Assembly: GCA_019009955.1 (NCBI GenBank)
Contig: CM032230.1
Location: forward strand, 130,438,501-130,502,500
Length of the DNA: 64,000 nt
Direction: 5' to 3'
Origin: Riptortus pedestris
Taxonomy: Eukaryota; Arthropoda; Insecta; Hemiptera; Alydidae
Of the stretch, positions 57,306 to 64,000 are shown one piece after another. Made by a program: the position numbers and the translations under genes. Each line of letters starts with the position of its first letter. Position 1 is the stretch's first letter. Below the pieces are notes generated by a model. The model made no database searches and was not told where the DNA came from. It worked only from the letters and a program-made list of their open reading frames with translations.

Positions 57306-60300
57306 TTTTGAACGGACCTCATTTTCGTCATCTCCTGGGTAGGATCGATGGACATTTGAAGAAAAATTACGAAAATCGCGTCGTGAGTACAACCTCAATA
57401 GCTGATTTCCCTTAAACATGCGGGACTATTATAGTGTTCACAGAACACGTCTCCCGTTTGACTGATATATCAATCCATAGTATTCCTGATACAGAAAACC
57501 CTAGACTGATATATCAGTCGGTAGTATCCTAAGGGTTAAAAATTTTTGAACAATGGGGAGCAGCAATTAACTAAGAAAAGCAATTAACTAAAACACAAAA
57601 TGGCAGATGGTCATTAGTTGAAGATTGGAGGGGATATTAGGGCTGTCCCTACATTTTGGCTTGCGAGAGGATATTGGTTTATAATGAGCATTCTCAAAAC
57701 ATATAGCTTTGTCATTGCTGATGTCAGGTGAAGTATTCAAGTATAATGATCTGCACCAATTCTTTGTTGACTTCCAACTGTGTTACTACAGTGTAGAGGA
57801 TTTAAAATTTCATTAAGCATTGGAGTTCCTGGGAATAACTAGGAAGCTTATCAGATCACTGGAAAGGACGTGTAAGATTAAAATCAGTGTGGGTATCTCT
57901 CATAGCTTTGAGGTTATTAGAGGTCTAAGGTTAGGAGACCCTTTATCCCTGTTGCTATACAATGTTGCCCTCAAAATAGCAATTGGAAAAATAGGGAATA
58001 ATGTTCCTTAGGCTCACACAGTGTTTACTGATGTTGTGTTGATTGCTGGTAAACCTCATGGCATTGGCAAGAAGTAAGATATAATATAAATATGGGCATA
58101 TTTAGTTATGCATTTAAACTACTTTTAACAGTAACAACTTTATTTAAATGAATTTCAGATAATGTGAACACGTTTTTCTATTAGCAAGCTTATATCCTCA
58201 ATAAGAAAATACTGACTTTCATCAATGATAAGAAATGAATCTTCTAAATGTTAATGGAGTTTTTAAGTAAAAGTTGTTAAATATTTTAAAACATGGTGTT
58301 TAAAATAGGACTTGAAGTAGAGATCCTAATTTAGTACTCAACCACTTTTCCCCAATAAAAATCTAGCCTGGTCCTTTAATTATAGGCAATTTTCATACGT
58401 AGGACATGAAACTTCCTGTATTCAAGTTTTCAAATTCACCTCGTTTGTAAAATTTGTCAATCCCACGAGGAGTAATGCATTTTAGAAAATGGGAGAAATA
58501 CTAAGGAATAACCAAAATGTTTACCTTTTTTATAGTTCTGATCTTAATTCTTTAATAATTTTAAATTCTTAATTCTCTATGTTACCTATATCTCCTGGCT
58601 ATTTTAATATAAACGGATTATTTTGGTATGCCGAGTAACATGTCCTTTTATTTGTATAAATATTTTTGCACGGAAGAAGGTACTCACTTTCACGAATAAC
58701 TAATTTATTGTAGTCATCAAATCAACTACCACAGGATCTAATTGTTTGAAAAATGAGCTATTTGAAATTGAAACTCAGTTTTGTACATTCTAATATGATC
58801 ACTAGCCTTTTCACTAATTCTTTTATTTTTTTTTATTGTTTTCAGTATGAAACCAGAACCTCTAATCTTGTCTCCAGAAGATATAAGGTTGAAATGTCTG
58901 CCTCCTGAGCCATCAGTTAAAATATTACAAAGGCCTAATCAAAATGGTATTAAAAATGGGCTTACAAATGGAGAAGGAAAGCCCAAACAACCTGTGAAGT
59001 CTCTACAACAAGTAAGTTAGTTATTCCTGACGTCCTGTACACGTTTAATTCTGTTAAAAAATGGGCTTGATATTTGAGGTAGGTCAATATTAAATCAAGA
59101 AATATTAAGGTAAGTAACTATGAAATTGAGCACTATATCAATAAAGACCAATTTGAGTTTCGGCCTGGATAAGAACAAGGGAAGCCATTTTCGTGTTAAG
59201 TTATTGTATACAAAAAGAGAGTTACTTGGAACTATACTTGGAAAGTGCATTTGACACCAGTAACTGGAATTTGATGTTTGGCTCAATGCGAAGAATAAAG
59301 TATATTGGAACATGTACAAAAAAGTACCGTACACACTTCATTATAAACAAAACAAACTAGAATTAAGGAAGGTATGAAGCAATAACCAAAATGGAAGACT
59401 GTTCCAAAGGTATGCAGATTGAGAGTAAATCCATTCATTGCGTTAGATTTGCAGATCTTATTGCACTAGTGGTATGTCCTGAAGCAGAAATGAATAGAAT
59501 GGTGCAAGTCTTTAAGAACAACCTAGATCATTTTAAGCTCAATATAAATCTACCTAAAAAATACATACCATACAAAGAAAATATAAATATTAAAATTGGG
59601 AACAGTATACTTGCAAAGTGTCATTTATTCTCTCTAGAAAGTATATTCAATGAAGAGGATGATAGTAGACATGAAGTTGGTAGAAGAATAGCATTTGTGC
59701 CTTTGTAAAGCGGTATTTTAACTGACAAGCATCTTAGTATGGATATCAAAAGTCATTTGTTTGAAGTGTACTGTTTTACGAGAGCAAAAAATTCGACTAT
59801 TCACTAGACGGGAATATATTCAAAAGCCCTAGAAATAATTCCGTGCAGTATTACCAGAACAAGTTGATTACAATTGAAATCCAACATGGAAGCTCTAAAT
59901 GAGGTAAGTCAAACTGATAGTATTATCAATACCATGGCTATGTGATTGTTAACTATATTGCAATGCTGATTCCTTTAGATACTTTACTTTTTACTCATAA
60001 TTAAACCCCTATCACAATTCCTTTTGTTTCACAATAAGTATATATTATGTATAATTTCTGCTTAAATAGATCTTATTGTATACATTGAACCCTTGCTTGC
60101 GGATTTAAGGGTAGAAGAGAGAACCTATTATCATATTTCTACTGCCAAAGCCGTATTTCAACTTGTGCTTGCCTCTTTAAATTTATCAAGGATAGCTATT
60201 GTAAAATTGCACGTGCAAAACCTTTTTCACTGCTGTCAGCACATATGTGATAGAATTATAAAAGTTTATTGTATTTTAACACTTACTATGTTACGGCATC

Positions 60301-62639
60301 ATGCTATTGTCAGTGACTGGCTAGATAATGTCATCTGACAATAACAATATAGTTCTAACTTCATTTTCATTTGTAAAAACAACTTTTTTTAACTCTTCTA
60401 CTGTTACATCTTCTTAACTAACCTCTTGATGACAGATTACAGTTTCGAAGTCGTTCATTGTAACTTTTGATCTTGAATAATATTTTATTTTATTTTTGAT
60501 CTTGAGTGATATTTTTATTTATTTTTTTTCTTTATGAGTAAATAATTTTTTTTATAAATAAATGTATACTTAAATTTGATATGAGCAAAAAATGGTGGAT
60601 AAATATTAAAGAACTTGATATACTTAATATTTTGATGTCTTATTGTTAAAAATAATATCTCGAAAAATTAATTTGAATATAAACATGTCTTACATTTAAT
60701 TGTAAACCAAATTTGAAAAAAATTGCTACAAAATATATCTAAAACTGGTGTGAAATGATTTCAAGTTGTTATTCTGTGAATCTATTTCAACTGCACTTAA
60801 TGATGGGTTTCTTCTCATTGCAGACTTAAGATCTTCTTTATTCAAATAGCATATTCATTTGTCTCAAAATGCTGAGGCGGAGGGGCAGATAGAAGTTCAA
60901 CCTCATAGCTAGTTATGGCGGCACAAAGAAATAAATTACTTTAAAAACTTTGATAAATACAAAACAATACTTTAAACACTTTGATAAATTAAATACTCTG
61001 TTTTCATAATTGTAATAAATTTTAAGTATGATGACAGCGTTAATACTTTAACTATTGGATTTCAGGCCTCCCTCTCTTTACCTTGTATTGCATGAAATAT
61101 AAACTCATTCATGAGTAGCAGGACATTTCATACACATCTGCGACATTTCATTAACTTAATGTATGTCGCAGGTGTAGTTGTGAGGGGTTCTAGTGCCCCA
61201 CAGGTCATGAAAAATTTTTCCTAAAATTACTATTATCAGTTTGACTATCTTTTAACTCCTGCTCTGTTAAACATTAGTTATGATGACAAAACGTTCATAT
61301 GTATGTGTACAGAAGATGTACTTAAGTTTATTAATGTCAAAAAATCTGTCAATCTTGTTAAACATTGATTTGATGAAATGTTGTATAATCATTTCAAATT
61401 TTAGCTAAAAACATTAATGCATAATCTAACTTAATAGTTTGTTAATTTAGTTTATATAAAAGAACTTGTTAAAAATAAAGCTTAATAAAAGGGAGGAAAT
61501 GGCAGTAGTAGAGAGATTGGTGTAACCGAGAGAAAGTAGATGGTTCTAGGGCCCTCTCTAGCACAATTGTTGTGCATCTAAACGGTTAAACTTAGTGAAA
61601 AATTTTATTTTTTTTTAATAGAGAGAACAAGAATATGCCGAGGCTCGGTTGAGGATACTAGGTGAAGCTAGAAGCCCTGAAGAGGAACAATTCACTCCTC
61701 CGATAGATGACAGGTATTTATTTCATTTGTAAATGTATTTATTTAAAAAGTGTCATATAAATTAGGAGTTATCTTTTTCTTTTGTTAAATTGTCTTGTAT
61801 GCTCCTAAAAATAACTTACAATGTGAGCTAAACATATTATTATATATGTTGTGTGTGTGTACACACACCTTGTCTGATTAATCTGTTGTAAAGTAAGGTT
61901 TTACTTTTGATATTCAAAATGCTTTATTTGATTAATAAAAGAAATGATATTTAATCATTTCATGTAAGTCTAAAGGTTATTCTCGTTAATGGCTAAAATC
62001 GGACCTGGACCTCTTATAATTCATTATAAATCTTATGTAATTTAATTATTTTTATGTCTGATAGAAAAATTGTAAAGTCCAGAAATATTTGTTAGTAGCT
62101 GTGATATTTATGTGGATGCACGATATATATTAAAATATTTTAGCGCAGCTTAACATTAAAATCAATTAAGCTAGAAGGAAATTATTTTTCCGGGCAAATA
62201 TTAGTTCCATTCTTATTTATATACTCAACAACAATAACTACAAAGCAAGCTGTCCTTCCTGTGAAGGGTTCCCATAAGTTCTGTAGGTCCATTGTGGATA
62301 ATCCCAGTTTTTTTAAAACTTCGACAGGTCTCTAGGGCATGACACCTCTAGTACCTATAAGTATGTATATATTTGTTGCTCCATTTGAAAATTGTTTTGA
62401 AAAATCAGGTCTTGCATTAACCTCAAGAAAAATGTGATGTGCACCTCGTCGCTTTAATAAATATTTAAAACTCTTTTGTTTTTTTTGTTAGTCATATTAT
62501 TTGTATTTCCTTTTCTTTTTACAGGATACAGAGAATACAAACTAAAACTGAAATTTTACGTCCACTTGAAAACTGTGCAGGTATTATAAGGCTGCCTAAA
62601 GGGCCGGATGGAACAAGTGGTTTTAATTTCCGAAGATAG
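53716..62639 (+). CDS. SZRD1: SUZ domain-containing protein 1 (SZRD1)
   Basis: Small conserved eukaryotic protein with an RNA-binding SUZ domain and a C-terminal SUZ-C motif. Exons 53716-53775, 55684-55748, 58846-59011, 61622-61713 and 62525-62639 (stop TAG 62637) join in frame to about 165 residues. The acidic N-terminus is MADKEEADLYDNWEDLEDSG. The SUZ region includes VKILQRPNQNG and PVKSLQQREQEYAEARLRIL, rich in Arg and Glu. SUZ-C ends GPDGTSGFNFRR, as in vertebrate SZRD1. Introns are GT-AG. Introns 2 and 3 hold LINE scraps and a family 2 copy in sense orientation. 5' UTR exons, if any, are not visible. A long 3' UTR has a poly(A) signal at 63381. Confidence 0.94.
54655..54885 (-). repeat. 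tRNA-derived SINE in SZRD1 intron 1
   Basis: Minus-strand head ggggctcaggttggccatgtg, B box ggcgagttcgattcatgc, body ctaacctggctagaaaagg, and an ATT-repeat tail. Confidence 0.85.
56434..57415 (+). mobile_element. Family 2 element with extra internal sequence
   Basis: Starts TCCGTCACGCAGGGGCTGCG and runs to gctgatttcccttaa at about 57415, where the terminal tip is missing. It is about 350 bases longer than other copies, owing to a segment around 56570-56930 that includes a poly-G run at 56789-56800. (TA)n is at 57244-57301. It lies in SZRD1 intron 2. Confidence 0.72.
57725..58075 (+). pseudogene. LINE reverse transcriptase fragment (palm)
   Basis: Broken frames give DLHQFFVDFQ (palm motif A region), VIRGLRLGDPLSLLLYNVALK (motif B region) and VFTDVVLIAG (motif C region, with the catalytic double Asp changed to DV). 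RTE/CR1-like by appearance. It lies in SZRD1 intron 2, sense strand. Confidence 0.78.
59391..59860 (+). pseudogene. LINE reverse transcriptase C-terminal fragment
   Basis: Reads CVRFADLIALVV (motif C with the double Asp changed), then EMNRMVQVFKNNLDHFKLNINLPK and KIGNSILAKC. In a shifted frame it continues GILTDKHLSMDIKSHLFEVY. The order matches the palm-to-thumb part of an RTE/CR1-type ORF2. It overlaps in content with 57725-58075, so it is a separate copy. SZRD1 intron 3. Confidence 0.78.
59861..61621. other. SZRD1 intron 3, no gene seen
   Basis: AT-rich. The open frame at 60093-60338 has no recognised domain. A possible repeat fragment lies at about 60850-60930. Confidence 0.5.
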
Positions 62640-63380
62640 TTAATACTATTTTTTATTTCAACTTTATTTCTGAACAATATTTTATTTTAATTTTTATCTG
62701 CATGTGTATATTTAAATAGTGCCTGACTGAAGGCGCATATAAATAGGTGAGTGGTGTTTATAACGAGGGTGAATGCTGCCTTGTTTTTGTTCTTTGTTTA
62801 GCTTTCTTTGCAATCAACTTGCAAACTTTGTACAGAAAAACTGACTCATTAAAGAAGTTATTAAATTTAATCAGGATAAAACAGGGCAAATTAGTTTTTA
62901 AGCTTTTGCTGTATAAATGATGTGTAAATACAATGTATAGATGTATAAAGATATGTGTCTGTAATTAATGTTAAAAATTAATGTATTTAGGTAAAGGAAC
63001 TGTTTAAAAATCATTGATTTTGAAAAACTTAAATTATAAAAACTTTAATATTGTCATGAAATACTAGTTTACAATATTTATTATTTTTCAAAGAATGCTT
63101 ATTTTTTAAAACATTCATTATTTTATAATGAAATATCAAGGTATTGGAATGTATTTATTTTTACTAATTATTTGTTTACTTAATTTATAAGTAATATTTA
63201 ATATTTTTTTCCCTTCTGTTGCTAATGATTTTTGAGATTATTATTGTGTGTTGACCCAGTTATCTATTTTTGTTGGATTATTGTACGATTGTATATTTGT
63301 TAATTCGTTATAGCATTATTTAAAGGTTCCTTATTCAACTACTTGTATCTGCCTTTGACCTTTAGTACATATTTCTCTTA

Positions 63381-63386
63381 AATAAA
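63381..63386 (+). promoter_or_regulatory. SZRD1 poly(A) signal
   Basis: AATAAA about 740 bases after the stop codon, the clearest signal in the 3' region. Confidence 0.55.
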
Positions 63387-63399
63387 ACACATTAAGAAA

Positions 63400-64000
63400 T
63401 AGTTTCAGTTGCATGTTTAATTAATAGAATTACTTTCAATTTATAAGAAATTGAAAGATCATGAGTCAGGTAGGTATTGAGTCTATTGCTCTAGCTACTT
63501 ATGTAAATGAGGAAAGCAAATTATTTAAATATTTTAGCCCGTTAAGTTTTAATTATTGTTTTAGAATCAGTAGTATCTGAAAACTTTAATATGAGCTAAT
63601 TGTCGGAATGGCCATGTTCTCTGAATCTCATGGATTTATGTAATATTTTGCTTGATTTAGAACTCCACACGTGTACAAATCATGAATAATATTTATTGAT
63701 TAGTCAGTTAGTTTGTATCTGATGGATCTTGGAAAAATGACAAATATTTCAGGAATTGAAAAATTAATTAATAAGCTTGGTTATGAAATATGTTTTTTTT
63801 TTCTTTCTTTTCTTATTACGACCTATACAAACAGAGATATTTCCAATTTTGCATGTTTTCCACTCTTAAGGCCCTCCTAGGCCTAATTTCAGCCATTAAA
63901 CAACTTCACCTTCAGTTTTATATGCAGTGCTTCCATATAGTGTTAGTGATGAACAAATAACAATTGGAGGTTTTAGTGAGGAGATACACACACTCACATA
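63400..64000. other. Downstream of SZRD1; old family 2 fragment at the end
   Basis: No gene is seen. 63835-63920 (agagatatttccaatttt, aatttcagccattaaacaac) resembles a family 2 internal block in the forward direction. Confidence 0.5.

Overview
This is nuclear DNA of an insect, AT-rich and dense in repeats. The genes are interrupted by introns with GT-AG ends. Two odorant-binding protein genes, a family typical of insects, point to an insect. Merlin, piggyBac, Helitron-like, tRNA-SINE and non-LTR sequences fill the introns and intergenic space. The order cannot be fixed from this sequence.

Four host genes can be supported. (1) 1209-9773 (+): the last eight coding exons of the trifunctional purine-synthesis gene GART (end of the AIR synthetase domain plus the whole GAR transformylase domain). 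The upstream exons lie outside the window. (2) 11421-20011 (-): a complete seven-exon classic odorant-binding protein gene, here OBP-B. (3) 41633-47839 (+): a second complete seven-exon OBP gene, OBP-A. The two OBP genes are divergent, about 21.6 kb apart start to start, and share exon structure, exon phases and promoter spacing, so they are an inverted duplicate pair. (4) 53716-62639 (+): SZRD1, a small SUZ-domain RNA-binding protein, five coding exons.

The rest is mostly mobile DNA. A decayed piggyBac element lies in a GART intron. A Merlin element with 8-bp target duplication lies in OBP-B intron 1, and a short internally deleted Merlin relative lies in OBP-A. A piggyBac-type MITE sits in OBP-A intron 1. 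A 2.77-kb DNA transposon with terminal inverted repeats of about 0.6 kb and a transposase-like ORF with one internal stop lies at 28589-31356. An internally deleted R1/Jockey-type LINE lies at about 25985-27560, and LINE reverse-transcriptase scraps occur at three other places.

Two abundant non-autonomous families dominate 20-57 kb. Family 1 has Helitron-type 3' ends (GC hairpin then CTAG-T) and internal tandem arrays of about 297 bp. Family 2 begins TC, has sub-terminal hairpins at both ends, a 20-bp perfect palindrome, asymmetric terminal inverted repeats and a (TA)n tract at a fixed internal place. It looks like the Helentron/Helitron2 class and repeatedly occurs as inverted pairs. At least nine copies of a tRNA-derived SINE are scattered through the window.

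All exon boundaries were set by hand from splice signals and reading frame; no database search was run.
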